Assembly (NCBI GenBank): GCA_023374025.1 | Contig: SIJG01000097.1 | Coordinates: 186,196-250,195, forward strand | Origin: Heterodera schachtii | Lineage: Eukaryota > Nematoda > Chromadorea > Rhabditida > Heteroderidae | Reading direction: 5' to 3' | Length of the DNA: 64,000 nt | Shown here: positions 22,534 through 32,354 of the stretch, one piece after another | Numbering within the stretch: position 1 is the stretch's first letter | How the letters are laid out: the number at the start of each line of letters is the position of its first letter | The notes under the pieces: model-generated | Seen by the model: only the letters and a program-made list of their open reading frames with translations | Databases searched by the model: none | What the model was told of the DNA's origin: nothing | Position numbers and translations under genes: made by a program

Positions 22534-25500
22534 CTAATAATTAAATAAAAAAATTTATTATAAACCTTTAAGAAAAAATGTCTAACATATGAAGTTAAAA
22601 TTTTTTTATTGTAATATAAATTTTAAAATAACATTAATTTTATTTTGTTTTTGATCATAAATAAATTGAATCACTATTTATTGAAATGGAAAATATTGCA
22701 ATTAAAATAAATAACACTTTAAAGATTAATTATTGATTTTGCAACTTTATAATTTGATATATTTATTTAATATTGTAATATTTATACCATATAAATATTA
22801 AAGTTTTTCGTTATTGAATACTTATTATTTCTTCATTAATTTAAAAAAGTAGTATAAGAAAGTATTTAATGAAAAAATTTCTTAAAATAAAATATTATCA
22901 ATAAAACAAACTAATATCCAGAATTGAAATCATTAAAATAAAGACATACATGATTTAAATTTTAATATTTTTGCCGACAATCAGACAATTAAATTAATTA
23001 ATAATCTAAAAGAAAATTCAAAATTAATAGCAAAAAAGAAAAATAATTTGATAATTGAGGAATGAAATTTTGTTTTTATCTGCAGTCAAACTTTCTTTAC
23101 TGCTAAATACAGTCGCTTATATAATATTTCCATTATTGCGAAATATTATTGGTTTTTCAAAAAATTTAAACTAATTTTGGGCATAAAAACTTATATTTCT
23201 TTTCTCAAAATATAAATTTATAACAAAATCAAAACAATTTAGAATAAATTTTTTTCATTAAACATAAAAAATTTTGTTCATCAACAATTCTGATGGAACT
23301 TTCTTAGAACTAACAAATATCTGTTATCATTCAACAGCCTTAGCCTGCAAAATTTCAAAAAATTTTGCTAACTTTCAAAAAAGTTAGGGCCAAAAATATA
23401 TGGAAACCTGTTGAATTTAGTAGCTTTTTAACAATTTTATGAATAATTTTTTTTAATATCTTATTAAAAAAACTTTATTATCACCTGCAGCATTCAGCCG
23501 AATTTTGTTCTTTAAATATGCATGTGTTTAAACAAGTAAATTTAAAATTTAATTAAATTATAATTATTTTAAAATATTTAAAGTCTCAATTGATGCAATG
23601 TCGAAAGATATTTATATAAATATTAATTCATCAAGTTTCTAATGTAATTATAATAATATTATTAAAAAATTAAATAAAGCTTTTTTATTTAAATAATGTC
23701 ACTATAATTTGTTACAAAAATAAGCGGAATCCCGGATTCATAAAAAGGTTGACAGGAACAAAAGAACATTCTTACGATTATATTTAAATTAATTCAGAAA
23801 ATCTGTTATTTATATAATTTATATATTATTTTGATGCGACATAAAAACATTAACTGTCAAATGAAAAATTTGAGATAATTATTTTAAAAAATAAATAGTA
23901 ATAATTTAAAGAAATAAATAATAACTAGAAATTTTTGTGAATATTTAAATTATAAAGTTTTAGAGAAAATAAAAAAAGATTATTAAATAAATTCATATTA
24001 AAAATAAAAACCCTCTTCTAGGTTTGCCTATGTTGATTTTTTTTTAAATTTTTTTAAACATTCATCTTTGTGCCTCTGTTCCAATCTTTGAAAATAAAAT
24101 TAAAAGAAAAACTAATTTCTATATGAAATGAAAATATTTTTAAATTGTAAATTAATAAGAGTAAATTTATTTAATTAAAATAAAATTTTAAAAAAGCGAT
24201 TCATTAAATAAAAATACATAATGTGAATAAACTGCGATTAATCACAAAATTTAAAAAAAAACAAAAAATCAAATATAAATGAAAATATTTTTAATTTGTA
24301 ATTAATACAAAGCAAATATAAAATAGTTATAAAACAAAGAAATACTAATGCAAATTTTTAAACATAAAAAATAATTAAAAATTAAATAATAAGAAAAATA
24401 TTAAACAAAAGAGTAAATTCATTTAATTTTCAATTATTTTTTTTTGGAATCTGAAATTTGCAAACTTCTGAATTTGAAATTTAAAAATATAAATACTAAA
24501 TTTCATTAGTTAAATTTATAGTCAATTTTATTAAATTAAAGTAAAGACGTGTTCATAATAAATTCATTTTAGCAAAAAATTTTATTTAAAGTTTGAAATC
24601 TTGTTTTATAAAAATTTGGTGTTATTTTTTAATTTATCATTCAAAAATTTATTATCTGTTTTATCGAAAATAAAAGATATTAAAGTGTAATTTCTGTATA
24701 TATTCTTTTTCAAAAAATATTTTTCATTTTTTCTTAAAATTAAAAAAAAACAGATTTTTGAGCGATAAAAATCCCAAAAGTATTAACAAAAGAGTTGCAA
24801 CTAATTGGCGAAATGATGTGAAAAATAATTGAAAAAATGGCAAAAAGAAAAAGATAAATCATATAAAATTTTAATAAACAAAACGCGTACAAATATTTTT
24901 TAATTAGAAAAGTTTCAAAGTAAAATTTTATGAGTGCAAATTCAAAGTTTTTCTTTGTTAAAATTATAAAAACAAAACTAATTAATCAAATAAAGATAAA
25001 CTAATGACATCCTATAAAATTAAATAATTAAATGAACTAACTAAATTTATCGTAAATTCATTTAGAAAATACGCAAAAAAGATTTAATAAAATTACAACT
25101 TAAATAAATATTTAATTAAAAAAGGAAGAATTTGACTTATGTATTAATTAATAAGAAAACGCGCCACATGCCCTAAGAACACAAAATCAAAATGCATGAA
25201 AAATAGAATAAAAATGATGATTGAAAAAGTACAACGATGACAATAGGCGCCACCGGAAAAATTTTAAATTTTTTTTGATAAAATTCAATTTAAAAAGCTA
25301 AAAAAATAACAAACTACATTTAAATAAATTTCAATTTTAATAGTTTCTCCGAACTATAATAATATTTTTAATCAATTCTAGCTTTAGACAGATTAATATA
25401 TTGAAATATTTTATGTTTCATTTATATAATTTATCGATTTTATTTTGTGTTGCTTAAAATTAGAGACCGGAATAAAAAAAAATTTTAGGAGCTGGCGGAA

Positions 25501-25582
25501 TGCATAAAATGGGGTATGGTGGTCGACCATTCGAAGGGCTCCGAGGTTTAAAAAAAAGGTTGGGGTGTCAACTTGTTAATGT
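22534..25582. other. AT-rich intergenic stretch
   Basis: No gene seen. A short GC-richer patch near 24010-24090 and a partial dispersed motif (AATAGGCGCCACCGG, 25242-25256) are the only distinct items. A TTAGAGACCGG string at about 25462 recurs at about 44457 and may be the end of a repeat family. Confidence 0.55.
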
Positions 25583-25660
25583 GATTAATAGGGATGCAAA
25601 AAATATGGATATAAAATCTCGAAATATGGCCATAAAATATGGATTTTAAAAAATTAATTG
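25583..25660. repeat. One-ended phrase-repeat patch
   Basis: TAGGGATGCAAAAAATATGG opens a patch of degenerate copies of ATATGGATATAAAAT/ATATGGCCATAAAAT. The TAGGGATG start is like the ends of the hAT-type elements in this window (CAGGGATG, TAGGGAAG, TAGGGTTA), but I find no second end. Possibly a truncated member. Confidence 0.4.
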
Positions 25661-26106
25661 AAAAAATTATAAAAATATCCAAATAACAAAATTATATGCC
25701 TTGGGTTCTATTTATTAGTATTATTTTAGCTCTTTATATAAGGGGTTTATTTAATTTTCGTTATATGCGAATTTATAAGTGTGTTACTTTGATAATTGAA
25801 TATTTTTTGCTTGATTATAATAATTATTTACATTTAAAAATTATAGTTTTTATAATTATTTTTATAAAATTAAATGTTTACCTTTATTAAAAATATATTA
25901 AGGTTAAGTCAAAATCCTTGTGTGTAATTTGCAAGCTTATGATTTTGAAATTTAAAAATAAAAATACTAAACTTCATCATTTATAGATTTATAGTCAATT
26001 TTATTAAATTAAAGTAAAGACGTGAGTAGTTAGTGTCCAGCTATCGTAGCAGGCAATAAAGTGATTGATTGCTTTTTGGGTGACAGCTGGCCTTTGAGGC
26101 GTGCCG

Positions 26107-26229
26107 CCGCGCGCGGGTTTACCGCGCGAGCCCGTGCCTGTGGCATGGGTTCGCGCGGGAGGGAGGGGGGTGCGAGAGTGAGGGGGAGGCGGCGCGCGGT
26201 TTTACCGCGCGTGTGCCTGTGGCACACGG
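26107..26229. promoter_or_regulatory. Two tandem twin-hairpin modules in a GC-rich block
   Basis: Module 1: CGCGCGG-GTTTA-CCGCGCG (26110-26128), then CCCGTGCC-TGT-GGCATGGG (26131-26149). Module 2: CGCGCGG-TTTTA-CCGCGCG (26193-26211), then GTGTGCC-TGT-GGCACAC (26211-26227). The loops and the order are kept. In the second hairpin the stem bases differ between modules yet still pair, apart from one G-T, as expected if the structure matters. The modules sit about 600 bp upstream of the chromodomain-like gene. They could act in DNA, or as RNA if transcription starts upstream; the function is unknown. Confidence 0.7.
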
Positions 26230-26263
26230 TCGGGGGGAAGGCGGCGTCGCTTTTGAGACTTTG

Positions 26264-26455
26264 GCATGTGGGGGGGGGGAGTCAAACTTTTTGAAAATTT
26301 TGACAGGAGTGAATGGAAAACTTTTGATGTATGGGGGGAGGGGGGGGGGGCAAAACTTTTTTGGCAAAAAAGTTTGTGCCAATGGAATTCTGCGGGGAGG
26401 GGGGTGGGTGATTAATGATTTGTTGTATGGAGGGGGGGGGGGCTGCTGGTCAGCA
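26264..26455 (+). promoter_or_regulatory. Cluster of long G runs upstream of the chromodomain gene
   Basis: At least four runs of 9-12 G (interrupted or pure) occur in under 200 bp, two of them after TGTATGG. Such clusters can form G-quadruplexes on the plus strand. The region has no convincing coding content; the long minus-strand open frame across it is an effect of composition. Confidence 0.6.
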
Positions 26456-26485
26456 GCGCAGCAGCGAGGAATGGCGCGTGCATGG

Positions 26486-26720
26486 GGAGGTAGAGAAAGA
26501 GAAGAGAGTGAAGGGAAAAGTGAGAGAGCGAGACAGCGAGAGTTTGTGTGTTGGGTGGTGTTGTGTGGGGTGAGAGATCGAGAAATCGTTATAGAGTGAA
26601 TGGAAAAGTGTGAGAGGAAAATTAGAGTGAAAGGAAAAATGGAAGAGTGAAAGAGAGAGAGAGAAACAAAGAGAGTGCAGATTGATAGAGAAAAAGTAAA
26701 CGATGACCAACAAGTGAACG
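26486..26720 (+). promoter_or_regulatory. Purine-rich (GA) tract upstream of the chromodomain gene
   Basis: A stretch of over 200 bases consists almost only of G and A (GAGAAAGAGAAGAGAGTGAA and similar), with GAGA-type repeats. It ends shortly before the start codon at 26835. GAGA elements and triplex-forming purine tracts are common near metazoan promoters, so this probably belongs to the promoter or 5' UTR. That is inference from position and composition. Confidence 0.5.
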
Positions 26721-26834
26721 CATAGCGGGCATTATAAGCGTCATTTTTCAGAAAATAGGGGGGCGGGTATCTTAATGAATTAATTTTAATTATTTTTCTA
26801 GTGTTTTTCAGGTTCAAAAAATTTTTTCTCAAAA

Positions 26835-28750
26835 ATGTCCGGCAAATTGATCGTGGCAGAAAGTGACACGAGCTTGGACGCTACAAATTCGGTGAGTGGA
26901 GGGGGAAATTTAATGAAATTCCAACTTTTAATTTTTTTCTTGTTAAAGTTAATTATTGACACGACCAAGAATGTGGCGGTGGACGATGGCATTACCATAT
27001 CAGCTCTACAGCAGCAGGTTAAGGGCGGGGGGTCGGGATTTAAAGATAAATTAAAAAAAAATAATAACTTTATTTTTTATTTTTTTTTTGCAAGGTCCAA
27101 AACAATGACGGAACGGTGGAAAAGGACGGCGCCGTCGTCGGTGGCACAACAATCGGTGGCACAACGCACGGCGGAACGGGCCCTCAAATTGGACAAGAGG
27201 TAGAGCTGGAGCGGCAGATTGAAAATAAATTTTACAATTGACTAAGGAACAAATCGAACCGACAGCTGACAACGTTGACAGTGCAATTGAGCAGCAACAG
27301 TTGGTGAGGAGAAGGGGGTGGAGAAGGGAATGAATTTAATGAATTGTAAAAATTTTAAAGGCACAAAATGATGGCGGCGTCGTTGATGGCCCAGCGCTTG
27401 GTGGAACCGACATCGGCGGGGCGCAAAACAATGGCGGCACTACGGAAATGAACAACGGCACCACCGGCACAGCAGCTGAACCCGAGGTGGGGTTTTAAAG
27501 TTTTGTAAAACCAAAAAAAAAATTTTTTTTCCAAATTAAAGATGCAAATTGCCAGTGGCAGTGGTGTTGGTGGCACAACGGAGCGTGACGCCGGGTCTGA
27601 CCGTGTGCTGAGGAGTGCAACCAAGGCAGAACTGATGAAAGTGCAGGTAAAATTTGAAGGAGTTTTAAACGAAAAGCCTTTTTTTTCGTGGTGTAAATTG
27701 TCATTTTTTTTTCAATCAGGCAAAACAGCGTCGTCAAATGGGCAAGCGGACGGGAGGCGCGCCACGCGGACCCAAAATTGTGGCAGGTGCATGCGCGTCA
27801 CCCGAGCGGAAAAAACGTCAAACGAAACACTACAATAAATTAAACAGACCAAATGTAAATTTAAAAAAGCAATAAATTTTCATTTTTTTTTTTTGAAATT
27901 TTAAGATCACCGTGTCCAACAGTGCCCCGAATGTTCCAACAATAATTAAAACGCTTGAAGGCGAGAGGAGTTACCGCGTGAAAGCTGTGTTGGCGTCATA
28001 TACTCATACGAACGGGAAAACAGCGTATTTCCTCGACTGGTTGCGTAAGTGGTTGTGATACGAATTAAAAAAATTTTTGTTTTCATTTCTTCTCACATTT
28101 TTGTCTTTATTTGTTTGATTATGGACGAGTTGTCACCGAATAGCTCCTCCATAATCAAACAGTCCGGGGTTTGAATGTTTGTTGCCGAGTTGTCGCTGAA
28201 TAGCTCCGCGCAAGCGTTTAAATTCCGTTCCCTCTCTTTTTCTCTCTCTCTCTCTTTTAATTTTATATCAGAGTCGTAAATATAATGATTATTAATTAGG
28301 CGCAAGGGGTCAAGAGTGTTGGATTCCCAGCGAGTCATGTGATTGTCTTGAAATGGCAATAGACTTCACAAAGAAGGCGAATGTCCACGATGTTCTCCGT
28401 GGATTAATTGGCGAGCCAATTCCTGAAAGTTTGGCCAAAGAAATAATGGCGAGTCCCAAATTTATAGAAGGTCATTCATTTTTTTTTGAATTTTGAATTT
28501 TCACAATTATTCTTTAAGTTTGTGAATTATTGGGCCGGGACCCTGCGACGGTGTTGAAATTTGATGAGTTGAATATTTCTTTTGCTCCGTCGATCAATGT
28601 GGAGGATATTCAATATAAAAAAGTTTTTGTTATTAAATTTTTAAATTTCACTTCTTTTTTTTCCAGGCAGTTGGGCAGTTGGGCGAATTTATAAAAAATT
28701 GCTTGGAAGCGGCGCCGGCACCAGAGCAAAGTGACAGCGAAGACGAATGA
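26835..28750 (+). CDS. Chromodomain-like protein, 11 exons, 383 residues
   Basis: Hand-assembled exons: 26835-26891, 26949-27017, 27095-27199, 27247-27303, 27361-27486, 27542-27646, 27720-27854, 27906-28044, 28300-28470, 28519-28622, 28667-28750. All introns are GT...AG, phases agree throughout, and the frame stays open to TGA 28748-28750. Most introns are 47-77 bp. Residues 1-173 are low-complexity, rich in Gly, Thr, Asn and Gln. Residues 174-218 are basic (KQRRQMGKRTGGAPRGPK, then SPERKKRQ), a likely nuclear and DNA-contacting part. Residues about 240-287, split over exons 8 and 9, read like a chromodomain: YRVKAVL, AYFLDW, ECWIP. They keep two of the usual aromatic cage positions (Y241, W263) and the W.P motif; the third cage residue is absent. 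The tail is acidic (EQSDSEDE). A nuclear chromatin-binding role is inferred; the family is not HP1, as no chromoshadow domain is recognisable. Confidence 0.75.
28113..28207. repeat. Hairpin and repeated 22-mer inside intron 8
   Basis: The longest intron of the chromodomain gene (28045-28299) holds a 13-bp inverted repeat, GTTTGATTATGGA (28113-28125) and TCCATAATCAAAC (28148-28160). Its loop is CGAGTTGTCACCGAATAGCT plus CC (28126-28147). This 22-mer recurs with two changes at 28186-28207. The intron is four to five times longer than the others, so this looks like inserted or structured material. Confidence 0.7.
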
Positions 28751-28788
28751 AAGGAAAAGGCTAACAATAACAAACTCAATCATTTTTA

Positions 28789-28928
28789 ACATTTCTCACC
28801 AATTTGCTCTTACATAACACTTCCTCACTATATTTCCTCTCACAACAACATAAACATTTCTCACCCATTTCTCACTAATTTCCTCATAAACATTTCTCAC
28901 CAATTTTACAATTTTCACCAGAAATAAA
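28789..28928 (+). terminator. 3' UTR of the chromodomain gene with repeated motif and poly(A) signal
   Basis: After the stop, ACATTTCTCACC occurs three times (28789-28800, 28854-28865, 28890-28901) along with shorter variants. An AATAAA follows at 28923-28928. The end of the convergent RING-like gene is only about 55 bp further on. Confidence 0.5.
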
Positions 28929-28981
28929 TTTAATCGTACATATTTATAAATTTAATTAATTACAAAATATTGATGAAAAAT

Positions 28982-29449
28982 TTAATGTTCCATGTAATAA
29001 TTAGTCAGAGTTTTACAATATGGACATTTCTGGGGGTGCTCAGAAAGGGTCAAATGATAAATTAAACAATTACGGCATAGCCCGACATGTCCACACTGCC
29101 CATAAAATTGGGCAGTGTGGACAGTGCACAGACAGAGTCCCCCCTCAGTGGGATAAAACAATTGTGTGGGAAAATGGACGGCTCCCAATGGGTCCCCCCA
29201 CCGAAAAAGTTCCCGAGTTTCGCGGCCTTCTTGTTGCGCCGCCTCCAATGGGTTGCGTGCCGTTATTGCATGTAGCATTTGCTGGCGCGTCAGCGGCCCA
29301 AATTCGCGGCTGATGCGCCCATAAGGGAGTCCCATGCGCATTACACACTCACGCAACAACAGCAGCAATTTGTCTTCAACAAATTTCTCTTCTTTTGGTG
29401 GTTTGGAGGATGAGCGTGGTGTGATGTCGAAGAACAAACAATGGCACAA
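28982..29449 (-). CDS. RING-finger-like zinc protein, 5' end uncertain
   Basis: The minus-strand frame is open for 155 codons and ends at TAA 28982-28984. The C-terminal 45 residues form a RING-like pattern: CLC, then QCGHVGLCRNC, then KCPYC close to the end. The Cys-Gly-His, Cys-x2-Cys and Cys-Pro-x-Cys pieces are typical; the first pair is Cys-x-Cys instead of Cys-x2-Cys. RING proteins usually act as E3 ubiquitin ligases; that is family knowledge, not shown here. The codon at 29449 is TTG, so the true start is either the ATG at 29341 (giving 119 residues) or in an upstream exon; the frame runs on upstream with coding-like residues (FDHFGAQRW) to a TAA. The gene lies tail to tail with the chromodomain gene. 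A 15-bp inverted repeat lies inside the RING coding part. Confidence 0.65.
   Translation of the reverse strand: MCHCLFFDITPRSSSKPPKEEKFVEDKLLLLLRECVMRMGLPYGRISREFGPLTRQQMLHAITARNPLEAAQQEGRETRELFRWGDPLGAVHFPTQLFYPTEGGLCLCTVHTAQFYGQCGHVGLCRNCLIYHLTLSEHPQKCPYCKTLTNYYMEH
29088..29123. repeat. Perfect 15-bp inverted repeat inside the RING coding region
   Basis: TGTCCACACTGCCCA (29088-29102) and TGGGCAGTGTGGACA (29109-29123) are exact reverse complements around a 6-bp TAAAAT loop. The repeat falls on the codons for TVHTAQFYGQCGHV of the zinc finger, so the coding RNA could fold into a strong hairpin there. Confidence 0.9.
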
Positions 29450-29694
29450 CCACCGCTGGGCACCGAAGTGATCAAAGAAAGTGACAAATGAGGCGACAAA
29501 TTATATTAATGAGAAGAGCGGGAAAAATGCTTATGGACTCTATTTTATCAGATTTTTGATTTATTCGAATTTTATGAAACTTTGACACATTTTATCATTT
29601 ATTTTTATTCCACTGACATTTTATTTATTCATTTTGTTTTACTTTTTGGATTAAATCAGACCTCTGACTGATCCTGATTTCGTCGGTTTTCCAC

Positions 29695-29780
29695 ATACCG
29701 TATTTCCTAAAATAGAAGCCCCGTGGCTTTTATTTTTCAATCCCCTCAAAAGGGGGCTTCTAATTTAGGAAATACGGTAT
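29695..29780. mobile_element. 86-bp hairpin MITE
   Basis: The two 28-bp arms, beginning ATACCGTATTTCCTAAA and continuing to AGAAGCCCC, are inverted copies with a single mismatch and enclose a short AT-rich loop. It is bounded only by its own arms, with no clear target duplication. Small palindromic elements of this kind are non-autonomous DNA transposons. Confidence 0.8.
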
Positions 29781-30153
29781 TCCATTCCTTACCATCGTTT
29801 TGGATCAGCAGCAGTGGACAGAAAATGAGTTGAGTAAATGGGCAAAACAGGATTTAAATGCCGCGACACAATGGGCTGATTAACATAATCATGTGGGTGG
29901 GTATTGAATGACTAATGAATGCTTGCGATGATAAAATGGTACTGTAGTTTTTTTGGGGGGGGGAGGGTGGGCACGGTTTTCCGGTAGGAATCCGGAGTTG
30001 AGAGTACTGCCGGTAATAAAAAAAAAACCGAGGCCAATCCCGCTCCGGATTTAGTCTATTTAATTTAATTTTTTCGGTTTTTTGGCTATAACACCCTCCC
30101 TCACCTCCCCTCCCCTTATAACAGCTTTACGGCTTCAATTTGTGATTAAATTT
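29781..30153. other. Intergenic, G run and pyrimidine tract
   Basis: No gene seen. Contains a G9 run at about 29954 and a mixed GC-rich patch up to about 30050. A TCCCTCACCTCCCCTCCCC pyrimidine tract (about 30097-30116) lies just upstream of the small ORF at 30154. Confidence 0.5.
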
Positions 30154-30282
30154 ATGATTTTTACCCTTGTTGTGGCATTCATCATCATAGTCATTCACAA
30201 CAAAATTCAAATTCCGTATTCCGCATCTCTGCCTGCATTTCAGTGCCAATTATTCCTCTTCGGTGGCATCACTATAATATAA
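30154..30282 (+). CDS. Possible small secreted or membrane peptide ORF (42 residues)
   Basis: ATG at 30154 opens MIFTLVVAFIIIVIHNKIQI, a hydrophobic N-terminus like a signal peptide, followed by about 20 more polar residues with one Cys, then TAA. A pyrimidine tract and TATAA string lie 40-55 bp upstream. It could equally be a first exon, since GGTGGC inside the end offers a weak donor. Length and AT-rich hydrophobic content make chance possible. Confidence 0.25.
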   Translation: MIFTLVVAFIIIVIHNKIQIPYSASLPAFQCQLFLFGGITII

Positions 30283-31490
30283 ATTTTATGGTGATAAATT
30301 TAGTAAAATTAAATAGTAATAATAATAATAATCACCTTGGCTTATAAAAATTTGGGCCAAACAATGAAAAAGAAAAAATAAGAATACTAATTGTTGAAAT
30401 TAAATTAATGTATTCCATTTTTTTGTGTACACAAAATGGTAAAGCTGGTCTCTTTTCGTCTTTTTTAATGCCATTTTGTTAAACCAAAATGTCGAAAAAG
30501 AGTTAGTCATCAGTTCCAACCATCCACCGCTTGAGAAAATTGCCAAATGTTATGCTAATGCAATGATTTGAGATTAATCACAAAATGTTATTTAATATTT
30601 CAAGAAATTAAATTTTTAATAAAATAAAATTATTCTAAAATTCTTTTTTCGTTTGCTTAATTATGTCAAAATTTTTAACAATTTGATTAGAAAGAGAAAA
30701 ATCACCGGCGATATGACCGATTGAGAATTTGAATAAAAAATGGAATTAAACACGTTTTATTAATTAGCCTCTAATTAAGTAATTAACTAATTATTTTGAC
30801 ATTATTGCCAATAACAAAGCAAATATGTATGGAGAACAAATATTGTTTTAATTATTATTTTGTATACAAAACCCACGCTCTATCAATTAAATATTTTCTT
30901 AATTTGTTCATTTGTTGGACCAACTGTCGTTTGGCCCAAATAAAAATAATAAACACATTTTGGCGTTATTAGTAATATTTAATCACCTGCTGGTCTTTAC
31001 TGATCTTTACAGTTTTTTATTTACAAATTATTTGACCTTTTGAATTTCTTACATAAAGCAGGTTTAACTACATTTTTTTTCAATTATTTCAATTAAATGC
31101 CGACAGTTATTAATTACTAATTAGATTCTTATTGTCTTTGATGATTTTAATTCTATTCTTTTTTTCACATGCTTTTTTCTATGTGCGTGCGACTTCCGAC
31201 TATTATGATCCGGATGAAACGCAGCCAAACGTTAATTAATTAACTAAATAATTATTTTAAAAAGTAAAATTTCAAAAATTATGTGCATAATAAAAATAGC
31301 AAAAATGCATAAAAAAAATTAAACATTGGAGAAAATTATATTTATGAAATTTAATATAACAAATGTTTAATCCATTTTTGAAAAATCTTATGGCTTGATG
31401 CTTTAAATAAATTAAAAAATGCCTTTTCATGCTAATTACAAATCCGTTTCCTTAATTATTTAACAAATTTAATTTGCATTTTATCATCAG
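30283..31490. other. AT-rich intergenic stretch
   Basis: No gene seen. A GC-richer islet at about 30430-30560 and another at about 31180-31235 have no readable frame of any length. Confidence 0.5.
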
Positions 31491-32354
31491 CTAACTACTG
31501 TTAGCAGTGTTGCTGCACATGCACAGCTTGCTGTTGTTGATGAACATCTGCTCCGTTTTCCGTGGCTTGTTTTTGTACGCGCCTTTCGCTATTGTACAGC
31601 GGACACGAAAAAGTTTCTGTACAAACAGTGCGCGGGTGTGCTGATAAGCCCAAGCCATGTGCTCACTTCGGCATTTTGTGTGAGATGGCAAATGCGTAAG
31701 CAGACAAAACAATGCTTTGATTTGTGCGACTTATTAATGGGGTACAATTTAAATTCATAGCGATCAAATATTTTTTTAATAAATATGATTTGCCATAAAA
31801 ACCAGAAATTTAACCAAAAAGTTCTCCACTGAACCTCATTGTACCTCATAATTTTTTAGCTCTATCAGCTTTTTCAATAGCTTTCTCAAAAAATTTTTGA
31901 AAATTAGAGTGGTTACAGAGTTTTTACGCATTTTGATCAAAAAAATTATATTTTAAATAATTTTTTAAGAAATTAAATAAATAGCTCATCCGTTTGCCTA
32001 AACATTGAAGATATTAATGATATATAGAAATGAGAAGGTTTGAAAGTTCTGTCTTTGGTTCTATTCCTTAAACATGGAAATAAATATGTAAAAAAACTTT
32101 TTTCGAGTCGGCAAATTTGCGGGTTTTTTGTCTCGAGTTTCAGACTTTTCTGTCTCGAGCCGATACTTTTTACAAACCCATTAATTTTTAAGAGAAGAAG
32201 AAGCATCTGTCAAAGCTTTTATGTGCTTATTACGTTAAACACAAACAATGCCAAGGACAGGGGCATTAGTTGGCAAATGGACGAAATGTCGGTCCATGGA
32301 TCGTTTGATTTGGTGGAACGCGAACCACGAAGGTTCGACTTGTATTTAAAATGA
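31491..32354 (+). pseudogene. Trypsin-like serine protease homologue, two exons, catalytic His replaced
   Basis: Exon 1 (31491-31679) follows a TTATCATCAG acceptor and reads in one frame through LAVVDEHLLRFPWLVFVR to CAGVLISPSHVLTSAFC, the N-terminal part of an S1 (trypsin-like) domain. The usual end of this motif is LTAAHC; here the catalytic His is Phe. A GTGAGA donor follows in phase 0. Exon 2, from 32193 after TTTTTAAG, opens in phase 0 and contains GISWQMDEMSVHGSFDL and RRFDLYL. This fits the segment leading to the catalytic Asp (pattern H..F...D.AL). It stops at TGA 32352-32354, and no GDSGG exon is visible downstream, so the domain is incomplete. Inactive homologue or truncated pseudogene. 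The intron of 513 bp is long for this window. The S1 assignment rests on motif reading only. Confidence 0.5.

Noticed and set aside
26119..26832. 237-codon minus-strand open frame upstream of the chromodomain gene
   Set aside because: Made of Ser, Phe, Leu and Pro from the purine tract and G runs read backwards; no domain, and it covers the hairpin and G-run block.
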